A stretch of DNA of 64,000 bases from contig NZ_SADR02000013.1 of the NCBI RefSeq assembly GCF_004010325.2, forward strand, positions 144,410-208,409, written 5' to 3'. Below the pieces are notes generated by a model. The model had not been told where the DNA came from, ran no database searches, and worked only from the letters and a program-made list of their open reading frames with translations. A program made the translations under genes and the position numbers. Every line of letters begins with the position of its first letter. Positions within the stretch are counted from its first letter, which is position 1. Positions 52,028 to 60,819 of the stretch are shown piece after piece. The DNA is from Mesorhizobium sp. M00.F.Ca.ET.216.01.1.1. Its GTDB lineage: Bacteria; Pseudomonadota; Alphaproteobacteria; Rhizobiales; Rhizobiaceae.

Positions 52028-53191
52028 ATGACTACGAAGCTTAAGATCACCGCGATCAAGCCCTATCCAGTGTGGGTAGGAACGCGCAACCAGATGCTCG
52101 TCAAGATCGACACCGACCAGGGCATCTTCGGCTGGGGCGAGAGCGGCTTGAGCGGTCGCGAGAGGGCCGTGGCCGGCGCGATCGAGCACTATCGCGAGTT
52201 TCTTATCGGCCGCGACCCGATGCAGATTGGCCGGATCTGGCAGGAGGTTTATCGCAGCCAGTACTTCGAAGGCGGCCGAGTTCTGCAGGCGGCGATTTCC
52301 GCCATCGACATCGCGCTTCACGACATCAAGGGCCAGGCGCTGGGGGTGCCGATCTACGAGCTGCTGGGCGGCAAGCAGCGCGACCACATCCCCACCTTCG
52401 CCTCGACCGGAGACGAGGCCGAGGGCGATGTTGCCATCGAACGAGCCCGCGAACTACGCGCACAGGGGTGGCAGGCGATCCGCTTCTTCCCCGTCGGGCA
52501 AAACAGCAGGGACATCTTCGAGCCGCGCGAGTCGATCGGCGCTACCGCGAGTATGCTAAACAAGGCGCGCGAGGCGCTGGGCGACGACGTCGTCCTCGGC
52601 ATCGACTATCATCATCGGCTGTCGGTGGCGGAGGCGGCGAGCTTCTGCAACAAGCTCGGCCGCGGCGTGCTTGATTTCCTCGAGGAGCCGATACGGGACG
52701 AGACACCGGAGGCCTACGAATCCTTGCGTACCATGACCGACATCCCCTTTGCCATCGGCGAGGAATTTGCCAGCAAGTGGCAGTTCCTGCCCTACATCGA
52801 GCGCGGCATCCATCAGTTCAACCGGCTCGATGTTTGCAATGTCGGCGGGCTCACCGAGGCGATGAAAGTCGCTGGCTGGAGCGAGGCGCACTATGTGGAC
52901 CTGATGCCGCACAATCCCCTTGGCCCGGTGTGCACGGCCGCGACCGTGCATCTCGCCGCCGCGGTACCCAACTTCGCGTGGCTCGAGACCAGGGCGCCCG
53001 AAATAAAGCTGGGCTTCAACAATTCCGACTTCTTCCCCGTGCAACCACGGCTCGACGGGACCGACTATCCAGTCAGCGATCTGCCGGGGCTCGGCGTCGA
53101 GGTCAACGAAGTGGCGGTCCAGGCGGAGAGTTTGCATTTCTGGGAAGCGCCTCACCTCAAGCGCCGCGACGGTTCTGTTACGAACTGGTAG
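52028..53191 (+). CDS. Enolase-superfamily protein 4, galactonate-dehydratase-like
   Basis: 387 residues. Residues typical of DgoD relatives: D-Y-H in GIDYHHRLS, E in FLEEPIRDE, E in IGEEFASKW, and PHNPLGPVCTAA. At the spot of the usual second-strand Lys the sequence reads QAIRFFPVG, with Arg instead of Lys, so the proton-abstracting base may be the His only. It begins 32 bp after the ATPase gene. Dehydrates an imported sugar acid, by inference. Confidence 0.88.
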   Translation: MTTKLKITAIKPYPVWVGTRNQMLVKIDTDQGIFGWGESGLSGRERAVAGAIEHYREFLIGRDPMQIGRIWQEVYRSQYFEGGRVLQAAISAIDIALHDIKGQALGVPIYELLGGKQRDHIPTFASTGDEAEGDVAIERARELRAQGWQAIRFFPVGQNSRDIFEPRESIGATASMLNKAREALGDDVVLGIDYHHRLSVAEAASFCNKLGRGVLDFLEEPIRDETPEAYESLRTMTDIPFAIGEEFASKWQFLPYIERGIHQFNRLDVCNVGGLTEAMKVAGWSEAHYVDLMPHNPLGPVCTAATVHLAAAVPNFAWLETRAPEIKLGFNNSDFFPVQPRLDGTDYPVSDLPGLGVEVNEVAVQAESLHFWEAPHLKRRDGSVTNW

Positions 53192-53214
53192 TTCCATTTC
53201 AATCGGAGTCCATA

Positions 53215-53964
53215 ATGACGCATATTCCCGACATCACGCGGCCGCCTAAAGACCTGATCGATGCGCTAAGGGAGATCGGCGCCGCGACGGTTGCCGGCAC
53301 GCTTGGCCACATGGGCTTCCGCAATCCGCACATGGTCGGTCCGGTGGCGCAGAATCACGGGAAGTCGATCGTCGGGCCGGCGCTGACGTTGCAGTTCATG
53401 CCGCAGCGGCCTGACCTCTTCACCGAGGGAGAATATGCCGATCCAGAGACGCAACTGCACCGGCACGTGCTCTACCACGCGCAGGAAGGCGATGTGGTCG
53501 TGGTCGACGCGAGGGGCGACATGAGCTCGGGTGTCTTCGGCGACATGATGTCCACGTATTTCAAGGGCAGGGGCGGCGCGGGTATCGTCATCGACGGGTG
53601 CATGCGCGACCGGCCCAACGTCGAAAAGCTCGATCTGCCCCTATGGCTGCGCGGCTGGACGCCCAACTACCATGTGCAAACCAGCATCTATCCGAACGCC
53701 GTCAACGTTCCGATTGCCTGCGGCGGTGTGACGGTGATCCCCGGCGACATCATCGTTGCCGACGACGACGGGGTGGTGGTGCTTCCCGTCGCAATGGCCC
53801 CGAAGGTAATCGAAGAATCACAGAAGCATCACGATTGGGAGGAGTTCTCGCGAATGAAGCTCATGGAGGGTGCGCCGTTGCAACGCTATTATCCGCTGCA
53901 TGACGATGCCCGCGGGGAGTACGAGGAGTGGCGCAAAACAAACCGCTTGGAGAACCCAAGTTAG
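53215..53964 (+). CDS. RraA-like protein (aldolase/decarboxylase type)
   Basis: 249 residues of the RraA/HMG-aldolase family, which includes 4-hydroxy-4-methyl-2-oxoglutarate aldolases and oxaloacetate decarboxylases. Core blocks: GAATVAGTLGHMG, GDVVVVDARGDMSSGVFGDMMS, GIVIDGCMRDRPNVEKL (the family's G-x-x-R-D motif region), and VIPGDIIVADDDGVVVLP. It closes the ABC operon, 23 bp after the dehydratase gene. A retro-aldol split of the dehydrated 2-keto-3-deoxy acid is the natural guess. Confidence 0.88.
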   Translation: MTHIPDITRPPKDLIDALREIGAATVAGTLGHMGFRNPHMVGPVAQNHGKSIVGPALTLQFMPQRPDLFTEGEYADPETQLHRHVLYHAQEGDVVVVDARGDMSSGVFGDMMSTYFKGRGGAGIVIDGCMRDRPNVEKLDLPLWLRGWTPNYHVQTSIYPNAVNVPIACGGVTVIPGDIIVADDDGVVVLPVAMAPKVIEESQKHHDWEEFSRMKLMEGAPLQRYYPLHDDARGEYEEWRKTNRLENPS

Positions 53965-54747
53965 CGCATGGATTACCCTGCGGCGGGCGGCAGACCTTCT
54001 GCCGGTATCGCCGGCGTCTACGCGAAAAGTGGGGGGTCGAATTTCGCCGTCGGGCGTCCGCTTTCGATCTGGCGGCCGGGATTGGCGCATTGCCGCCCCG
54101 CAGCTTCTCCACGGTAGCAGACCGGCAGCTTCTGGCGTCCAAAAAGCGATAGTGGACATTCAACTCGGTGGGACCGAGGTCTCTGGGCGACCCGAAATCG
54201 CCCTTCATGGCCCATTTCGCTGCCCGATAGGCCAAGGCCGAGCTGCTGGACTGGCGCCAGTTGAAGTCGTTTATGACAGGTACTGGGCGACTCTGAATTG
54301 ATCTGGGTCAGACGATCATCGATCCACTGCACATAGGCAGACAGGGAGGCCATTGGCAGATGCCCCTCCATCTTCCGCCAAGCATCATAATTTAAACGGG
54401 CAGAGTGCTGGCGTGCGGATGCGTGCCGCCGAAATCCAGCCTAAAATTGGGCCGTTCTTTGCTCGCGAGGGAGCCTTGGAACCGTCGAACGCCGCCGCGC
54501 GAGGGTGGCTGCCTCAGAACATACAAAGCTCGGGCGCGAACGCTCCCTGGTGCGCGGCGAAATCCTGTTTCGAAAGGACGACGCGGCGGTCGGAATCTAC
54601 GAGATCGAAATTCGGCCACCCATCTGCGTTAGCCAAGGCCCACACCCGCTCAGGCAGAGGTTAATTGTTACCGCATGGGTCATTATCCCCATCGGCGCCG
54701 GCACGAGGGAATCCCCAGGCATCGCGCGCTGCTTGTCTTCACGCGAC
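53965..54747. other. Decayed intergenic region without intact gene
   Basis: No complete gene. On the minus strand two reading frames (around 53990-54371) are open but match nothing I know. A run CATTTCGCTGCCCGATAG at 54215-54232 recurs near 60036-60053 (also in decayed DNA). The plus strand carries a likely Crp/Fnr scrap near 54505-54624. Confidence 0.5.
54505..54624 (+). pseudogene. Possible Crp/Fnr-family N-terminal scrap
   Basis: The frame reads ERSLVRGEILFRKDDAAVGI-YEIE, very like the cyclic-nucleotide-domain strand of Crp/Fnr regulators (R-G-E-x-L-F-x-x-G-D-x-A-x-G-I-Y-x-I-x). Nothing of the rest of such a gene follows. Confidence 0.4.
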
Positions 54748-54876
54748 GCCGCACAGTACGTGAAGGACGTCACGATCTACGCCTGAAGAATGACGTGCTC
54801 CACCGGGCGGCGGAGCGATTTGGGCAGCTCAGGACCATAGCCGAACCTCATCACGAGATCCGCCCGACGGCCATCG
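54748..54876 (-). repeat. 129-bp direct repeat, right copy
   Basis: One mismatch to 39167-39295. Covers the last 100 bp of the nitroreductase gene and 29 bp downstream. With the left copy it brackets 15.45 kb. Confidence 0.9.
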
Positions 54877-55907
54877 ATGCCGAGATAGGTGGCAAACTGC
54901 CCGCGCACGGCGGGAACCTCGACCGGTTGATTGATGAATGCGTGCCGTAGTTGAAGGGTCGTCGCCTGAAGGGCGAAGCGCTGGCAGCAACGGCCGGCTT
55001 CGGCCCAATAGGCCGGTTCATTCTTGTCGGAGACGAACACGGCAACACCGGCCGAACTTCTGAGCTGGGCCTGATACTTGCTGTTTTCGTTATCCTTCGT
55101 GAACACTCGGCTGAAGATCAAGCGACCGATCCAGCCCGGTAGAGCCGGATTGCCGGAGGACTTCGAAAACAGTCCGTCTCGGGTCGAAAGGGCGTCGCCA
55201 TAGCTGAATCGAATCCACGATTTCAATTCTTCCACGAACGTGACATCGTCCATCTGCGCACTGTTGCCTGCGACCAGATAGGAGAGGATGTCTTCACGTT
55301 GCTGGCGCTCGGTGAAAAGCAGCATCCGCACGCCGTCACCGTTGCCGGCAGCTTCCAGAAGCCGGAGATGCTCGGGTGGGACAGACCGGCCATCATAGAG
55401 AGCGCGCGTCGACTGACGATGCGGGATAGCGTCGAACAGGTCCGTCCGTTCGGGCGGTGCGGCCTCCAGATCGACCCGTATTCCGCGCGCGTCGAGGTCA
55501 TAGCTCGGAACCGCCCGAAGCCCGAATGCGCGAGCTGCTTGAACCATATTCTCGACGGCGCAGCCGAGGCTGGCGAACACATGGTGATCGTCTGGATCGA
55601 CGGCGGGCAAGCGGCGCCCGGGGTCAGGAAGCACTAGGATGGAGCGGTCCGAGAGCCGAAATTGCCAAGGCTGCGTGTTATGGCTGTTTGCCGCCAAGGT
55701 GGCGTAACGGACAAGTTCTCGTCGGGCCGATGATAACGGCAGATCGGTACTGTCGCTATGGCGCCACGTGGCGTTGATAGCGTCCTCATAACCGGAACGA
55801 CCTCGGGCGTTCATCACCAGCGCAGTTGTGCCGCCAGTTGCGACAAGCCCTCCTCCGAGGGCTAGCACGGTCAAGAACCTGCGACGGCTTTGATGGACCT
55901 CAGACAC
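54777..55907 (-). CDS. Acg-like nitroreductase-family protein with Tat signal
   Basis: 376 residues. Starts MSEVHQSRRRFLTVLALGGG, a twin-arginine export signal, followed by a nitroreductase fold with the Acg-family opening LVRYATLAANSHNTQPWQF and repeated halves (HRQSTRALYDGRSVP; EAGRCCQRFALQATTLQLRHAFINQPVE). The start is a GTG at 55907 without an obvious RBS. Related proteins bind FMN and may sequester or use it; activity is uncertain. Its last 100 bp are duplicated at 39167-39266. Confidence 0.85.
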   Translation of the reverse strand: MSEVHQSRRRFLTVLALGGGLVATGGTTALVMNARGRSGYEDAINATWRHSDSTDLPLSSARRELVRYATLAANSHNTQPWQFRLSDRSILVLPDPGRRLPAVDPDDHHVFASLGCAVENMVQAARAFGLRAVPSYDLDARGIRVDLEAAPPERTDLFDAIPHRQSTRALYDGRSVPPEHLRLLEAAGNGDGVRMLLFTERQQREDILSYLVAGNSAQMDDVTFVEELKSWIRFSYGDALSTRDGLFSKSSGNPALPGWIGRLIFSRVFTKDNENSKYQAQLRSSAGVAVFVSDKNEPAYWAEAGRCCQRFALQATTLQLRHAFINQPVEVPAVRGQFATYLGIDGRRADLVMRFGYGPELPKSLRRPVEHVILQA

Positions 55908-55954
55908 ACCAGATGTGTATCACGACTGGGATCTGCCTTGCTTTGATCTGAATC

Positions 55955-56266
55955 ATGCCTTCTTGTCTGGCGGCGTGGGTGGGCGCTGCTTTCCTGTTTT
56001 ATACGGCCGTCCTCTATCCGCTGATCGGCATGGCGACGGGGCACACCTATCCCGAGATGCCGATGTTCGGCGTGACGCCGTGTCCGGTGACGATATTCAC
56101 CTTCGGCATGCTCCTGCTGACCACACAGCGCCTGCCCCGCTGGCTGCTGGTCATTCCCTTCGTCTTCGTCTGGTCGCTGATTGGCGGAAGCGCGGCCATC
56201 GCGCTCGGCGTAACGCAGGATTGGCTGCTCCTCGCGCGCCGCGACTGCGACCTCCAGCCTAGTTGA
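55955..56266 (+). CDS. Short membrane protein, C-terminal part of a DUF6064-like protein
   Basis: 103 residues, three predicted membrane helices. The segment GHTYPEMPMFGVTPCPVTIFTFGMLLL and the tail AIALGVTQDWLLL correspond to the second half of DUF6064-type proteins, which are about twice as long. A TGA directly precedes the start (TGA-ATC-ATG), so the N-terminal half is missing and the gene is probably a remnant. Divergent from the nitroreductase gene. Confidence 0.55.
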   Translation: MPSCLAAWVGAAFLFYTAVLYPLIGMATGHTYPEMPMFGVTPCPVTIFTFGMLLLTTQRLPRWLLVIPFVFVWSLIGGSAAIALGVTQDWLLLARRDCDLQPS

Positions 56267-56442
56267 CGCGATGTCCGCTTTCAGGTGGTCGCAAAACTGA
56301 TCGCGACGGCCGAGATGCGGCGCAAGGCCGCGGTTCGGTCATCATCGCCTATGGGTCAAAAAAGCTTCTGATCCGTTGCAGACCTTCGTCATCCTGGTAT
56401 CCAGTCCCAACGCGGTCTTCGAGCGATAGTGACCAGTTCCGG

Positions 56443-58005
56443 TCAAGCGCTCAGCCAAACACGCTCGGCCACGCGATGGTCGCAAAGCAGGAAGTTGGGA
56501 TTCGGCACGAAGCCTTTCACCTCCTGGCGCGCCGCGTCGATCCAGCTGGCGAAGGCCGGAATGATGGTCGGGCACTCGTCGTGAATCATTTGCTGCAGCT
56601 CGAAATAGACCTCGCGGCGCTTTGCCGGATTGGCGAGCGATCGCGACTCCGCCAGCTTGCGGTCGAAGCTCTCGTTCTTCCAACGCGTCTCGTTCCACGG
56701 CGCGCCTGACGCGTAGACAGACGAGAACATCATGCTTGCCGACGGCCGCCCGGCCCAGAAGGAAGCGACCCAGGGCTGCTTCATCCAGACCTCGCTCCAG
56801 TAGCCATCATCGGGTTCACGCTTCACGTTGATGGTGATGCCAGCGGCCTTGGCCGATTGCGCAAAAAGCTCGGCCGTATTGACGGCCTGTTCGAGCGCCA
56901 CCGGGGCAGCGTGCAGCTCGAGCGTGAGATCGCTTTTGCCTGCCTTCTTGAGATGGAAGCGGGCCTTATCCGGATCGAAGGCACGCTGCGCTATGTTCGG
57001 GTTGAAATTCGGATCGCTGGCGGCAATGGGATGGTCGTTGCCAACGCGTCCGTAACCAGCCATCAGCAGCTTGACCATCTGTTCGCGGTCTATCGCATGT
57101 TTCAGCGCCAGAACGACGTCAGGGTTGTTGAATGGTTCCTTGGTGGCGTCCATGGGTAGTGAGAAATGCTGCTTCCCTTCAGTGACCACCAGATAGGAGC
57201 GAGGGTCCTTCTTGAGCAGCGGAGCGATCTTGTAGTCGACGCCATTGATGACATGGACCGAGCCGCCCTGCAGCGCCGAGACGCGGGCCGTCAGGTCGTT
57301 GATCACGATCGTCTCGACCGAATCGACATGGCCGCGATCGCTTCTCCAATAGGCTTCGTTGTGCGCAGCAGCCGCCCGAACGCCGGGTTGAAAGACCGTC
57401 AGCTTGAACGGGCCGGTGCCGACAGGCTTGGTCCAGTCGGCGAAGCCTGCCGGCACCATGGCGAAGTGGAGATCGGACAGCACATAGTCCATATCTGGAT
57501 TGGGTGACTTCAGGAGAATCTCGACCTGCGTCGGCGAGGCGGCGCGCACTTCGGAAATGTGGGCGACCAGCCCCTTGGCCTTGGACTTCGTTTTTTCGCC
57601 GATATGCAGCCCGAGCGAATATTTGACGTCCTCGGCATCGAATGCCTTGCCGTTGTGGAATTGCACGCCGGGCCTGAGATTGAGGACCCAGCGCTTGTTG
57701 CCGTCGCTGGCTTCCCAGCTCGCTGCCAGTTCCTGCGCGGGCTTGCCGTCATCGCTGATCTCGACCAGCGTGTTGTAGACCTGCCGCGAGACGTCGATGG
57801 AAAAGGTGCCGATTAACTGTGTTGGGTCGAGCGTGTCGGCGGAACTGCCGCCATTGAGTCCGAGGCGCAGCACTCCGCCTTTGCGTGGCGTTTCGGCGAG
57901 GCCCGCCCGAGGAAACGCCGATGCGATTGCTGTCGCGGCCGCGGCCTTGAGGAAAAGGCGACGATCCATGCCGCCCTGGATTAAGGAAGCGATCTTGTCG
58001 TGCAT
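56443..58005 (-). CDS. Periplasmic solute-binding protein, family 5 (Tat-exported, orphan)
   Basis: 520 residues. N-terminal GGMDRRLFLKAAAATAIASAFPRAGLAE is a twin-arginine signal. Family 5 blocks: LDPTQLIGTFSIDVSRQVYNTL, WVLNLRPGVQFHNGKAFDAEDVKYSL, LALKHAIDREQMVKLLMAGYG. GGGGAA precedes ATG 58005. No permease or ATPase genes lie nearby, so it is orphaned, perhaps because its operon was truncated; the gene downstream to the right on the same strand is a broken sulfatase. Confidence 0.88.
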   Translation of the reverse strand: MHDKIASLIQGGMDRRLFLKAAAATAIASAFPRAGLAETPRKGGVLRLGLNGGSSADTLDPTQLIGTFSIDVSRQVYNTLVEISDDGKPAQELAASWEASDGNKRWVLNLRPGVQFHNGKAFDAEDVKYSLGLHIGEKTKSKAKGLVAHISEVRAASPTQVEILLKSPNPDMDYVLSDLHFAMVPAGFADWTKPVGTGPFKLTVFQPGVRAAAAHNEAYWRSDRGHVDSVETIVINDLTARVSALQGGSVHVINGVDYKIAPLLKKDPRSYLVVTEGKQHFSLPMDATKEPFNNPDVVLALKHAIDREQMVKLLMAGYGRVGNDHPIAASDPNFNPNIAQRAFDPDKARFHLKKAGKSDLTLELHAAPVALEQAVNTAELFAQSAKAAGITINVKREPDDGYWSEVWMKQPWVASFWAGRPSASMMFSSVYASGAPWNETRWKNESFDRKLAESRSLANPAKRREVYFELQQMIHDECPTIIPAFASWIDAARQEVKGFVPNPNFLLCDHRVAERVWLSA

Positions 58006-58023
58006 GTCATTCCCCTATGGTTG

Positions 58024-59311
58024 TCAGTAGGCGCCAAGGACTTCGTTCGGTATCAGCGGTTGCGGGGGCAGCCCCTGATCGAGGATCGAGTTCAACCTGT
58101 GCGCCTGGCTGCTGAACTCGCTCTCGGAAAACAGATTCCAGTGCTCCCAGGGATCCCGGCTGAGGTCGAAGAGCTCACCCCATGCGGGTTCGTTGGGATA
58201 GCGGGTGAACCGCCAGTCTTTGGTGATGACCGACTGGTTGTAGAGGCAAGCGTCCCGGCGGGGATGGTATTCGGCGAACAGGAAATCCCGTACCGCGGTG
58301 GCCCGCCCTTCGATCAGCGGCTTGAGGTCGATGCCGTCGGTTGCCGGCGTCGGCAGGCCAAGCAGCGATGCCACCGTTGCGAACAGGTCGATATGGCTGG
58401 TGAGGGCACCCAGGCTGGTTCCCGGGCGGATTCCGGGCCCGCACAGCACCAGCGGCACCTGCAGCAATTGTCGGTAGGGCGGCGGTCCCTTGCGCAGCAG
58501 GCCATGGTCGCCAAGCAGTTCGCCGTGATCGGAGGTAAACAGCACATAGGTATCTTCAAGCACGCCGGTTCCGGCCAACGCCTCAAGAAGCCGCCCGACC
58601 GCGTCGTCGATCATCTGCACCATGCCATGCGTGTGGGCGATCGCGGTGGCCAGCGTCTCAGCGGAAATATCGTCGGTGCGCAGCAGGAAACCCTGTTCGC
58701 GCGGCTGCTCGCCGCTGGCGATGTAGGGCTCGTTCTTCGGGTCATCGCCTTCGCCAAGATAAGCCGGCATGCGCTCCAGCTCGCCAGCGCGGATGGTTGG
58801 CCTTGGCATCCGCTCGGGCCGGAACAGGTCGCAATAGGGCCGGGGTGGCGCGAAAGGGTGGTGCGGGTCCGGAAAGGAGACGAATAGGCCGAACGGCTCT
58901 GGCCGTTTGCTCTGGTGCTTGATGAAGTCGACGGCCCGGTCGGCGATCCAGCTGGTGTAGTGCAACTCCGGCGGTACCGCGCTCTTCCAGACTTCCTTCA
59001 GATCCTCTGCCCGGCTTGCGGGGCTGGCTTCGGGCTCATAGAGGTCCACCACTTCGGGATGGTTCTGCCGCAGCCAGGCGGGCATAGTGTCCGGCGCGGG
59101 TGGATTCGTTGGCTTCGCCCATGACGAGCTCGACGGCATCGAAGCCGAAATAGGGACCCCGCCAACTTTCGCTGCCGGGCTTGGCCCAATAGGCCAGCGA
59201 TTCCGGCATCTCACGCTCGGCGGCCGCCAGCAGTGGTTGGAAGTGGAGCTTGCCGACGCCCCTAGTGGCATAGCCCGCCCGCGAGAGCGCCTGCCAGAGA
59301 TTGGGAAGCTG
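58024..59311 (-). pseudogene. Arylsulfatase-family gene, 5'-truncated and frameshifted
   Basis: The C-terminal 350 residues are open from about 59082 down to 58024 (AWLRQNHPEVVDLYEPEASP, FVSFPDPHHPFAPPRPY, LFTSDHGELLGDHGLL). The N-terminal continuation exists in another frame (LPNLWQALSRAGYATRGVGK, GPYFGFDAVELVMG, AGHYA). One extra G in the run at 59080-59082 separates the frames. Upstream of LPNLWQ the sequence runs into the tetR promoter, so the first 60-70 residues with the Cys-x-Pro-x-Arg formylglycine site are lost and the enzyme cannot be active. Confidence 0.85.
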
Positions 59312-59338
59312 TCAACGGAGCCGGCGGAGAATTTTGAA

Positions 59339-59907
59339 ATGAAGGTCAGTCGAGAACAGATGGCGGAGAACCGTCGCCGGATTCTGGATGCGGCGAGCCG
59401 GCTGTTTCGCGACAAGGGGTTCGACGCGGTCAGCGTGGCGGAGGTGATGAAAGCCGCCGGGCTCACCCATGGCGGCTTCTATGGCCATTTCAGCTCTAAG
59501 GATGATCTGGTCGCCCAGGCCCTTGCCCATGTCCTCGCCCTCGCCCTGGACACAGGCGGAGATGGCGATCTTCGCGCATATGTCGACGCCTATCTTTCGC
59601 CCCGGCATCGCGACAATGCCGCCGGTGGTTGCCCGACAGCAGGCCTTGCTGCGGACATCCGCCATCAGACCGCGGCTGCACGCTCGGCCATGACCGGAGG
59701 CCTTCGCTCGCAGATCGACCGTATCAGCACGGCGCTCCCGGAGTTGGATCCGGCAGACAGACGCCGCGCAGCGATCGGAAGCTGGGCAGCGATGGTGGGG
59801 CAGTGATCCTCGCCCGGGCGATCGACGATCCGACGCTTTCGGATGAAGTTCTGGAACAGACGCGTGCCTGGATCGATGCCGGGATCAGCCAAGTGTCTGC
59901 CGGCTAG
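59339..59907 (+). pseudogene. TetR-family regulator gene with a frameshift
   Basis: Starts MKVSREQMAENRRRILDAASRLFRDKGFDAVSVAEVMKAAGLTHGGFYGHFSSKDDLVAQAL, a standard TetR DNA-binding domain, with GGAGA 8 nt before ATG 59339. Frame one stops at 59806 (AAMVGQ*); the expected ending AVILARAIDDPTLSDEVLEQTRAWI continues in another frame to 59907. One G missing from the run at 59797-59800 explains it. A true mutation or a sequencing error are both possible; the truncated product would still have a DNA-binding domain. Confidence 0.8.
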
Positions 59908-60120
59908 GCGGTCTGCGGCAGGTCTGCTTTCGGGAAGCATATGCGAAGAGCAGCCGTTCCGTTCACGGCCTCGAAGCGGAAGTTCGTTCGCCCTGGCCGA
60001 ATTCACGCCATGACCCTGAGCGACCCTTCATTAACGCATTTCGCTGCCCGATAGCCGACATTCACTGCGACCAGCGATTGTGACCCTATGTGGATCTTCG
60101 ACGCCCTCATTCAAATGTCC
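59908..60120. other. Intergenic decay, no gene
   Basis: No supported ORF. It contains the 18-bp run CATTTCGCTGCCCGATAG (near 60036-60053) that also occurs at 54215-54232. Confidence 0.4.
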
Positions 60121-60510
60121 TTAAGCGGCGAGTTACGGACTGCGCTTTGCACGATGCGATCCGGATCACGCGCCTGATCTCGTCGGTCCTGAAGCCGAGC
60201 GCCATCGGCCGCCGCACGCCGGGAAGGGCGATGACGTCGTAGAGCTCCTCGACCACGCCCTCGATGCGCAGCCAATGGGTGGCATCGCCGGTGCGTAGGT
60301 CGACGACATGCAGGCCGCAGCGCGGCTCGGCGCCCTTGTGCGCCAGCTGCTCCCCGAGCGCGAGGCCTTCGAAGGTTGGGGTCTTGGCCCGTGGCCGACA
60401 GGCCGATCACCGCGAAGCCGTTGATGAAGGTCAGCCCGCGCGCATAGCCGGGTCAGAATGCGACCGGCTCGAAGCGGCCGGCGGCAAGGTCGAGATGGCC
60501 GAACTCGCAG
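60121..60510 (-). pseudogene. TIGR03032-family protein remnant
   Basis: On the minus strand one frame reads HLDLAAGRFEPVAF-stop-PGYARGLTFINGFAVIGLS, and after a frame change near 60383 the text continues TFEGLALGEQLAHKGAEPRC, GLHVVDLRTGDATHWLRIEG, VVEELYDVIALPGVRRPMAL, GFRTDEIRRVI. This is the C-terminal part of TIGR03032-type proteins. It carries an in-frame TGA and a frameshift and lacks the N-terminal half, so it is dead. Confidence 0.65.
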
Positions 60511-60819
60511 TCTGTGACCCCAACGACTGGTGTGGGCGCTGTGACGCATGCCTACCAGGAGGAAATTTATGTGAACGGAACGTCGCCACAGGCATTCACT
60601 GGGGCGGTTCCGTGCTGAACGCGAAGAACCTGCGCGCAGGCGATGCCGGTGTACCGTGCCAATCGGCAGCTTTGGCCATTCCAAGATTGCGGGTCCCTGA
60701 TATATTACTCTGACCATCTCGTTCGCAGGATCCGTTTTTGCGCATATGCAGCCGGCAACTCGAGCGACAGCGTAAGCAAGCCTTCCTTCCCGCCGACGCG
60801 CCCGAACCTCTGAGGTGTT
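60511..60819. other. Non-coding, with a possible zinc-dehydrogenase scrap
   Basis: On the plus strand near 60531-60620 the frame reads CGRCDACLPGGNLCERNVAT, like the structural-zinc loop (four Cys) of medium-chain dehydrogenases but one residue short and without flanking domain. The rest is featureless and must include the promoter of the NnrU-like gene. Confidence 0.35.
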
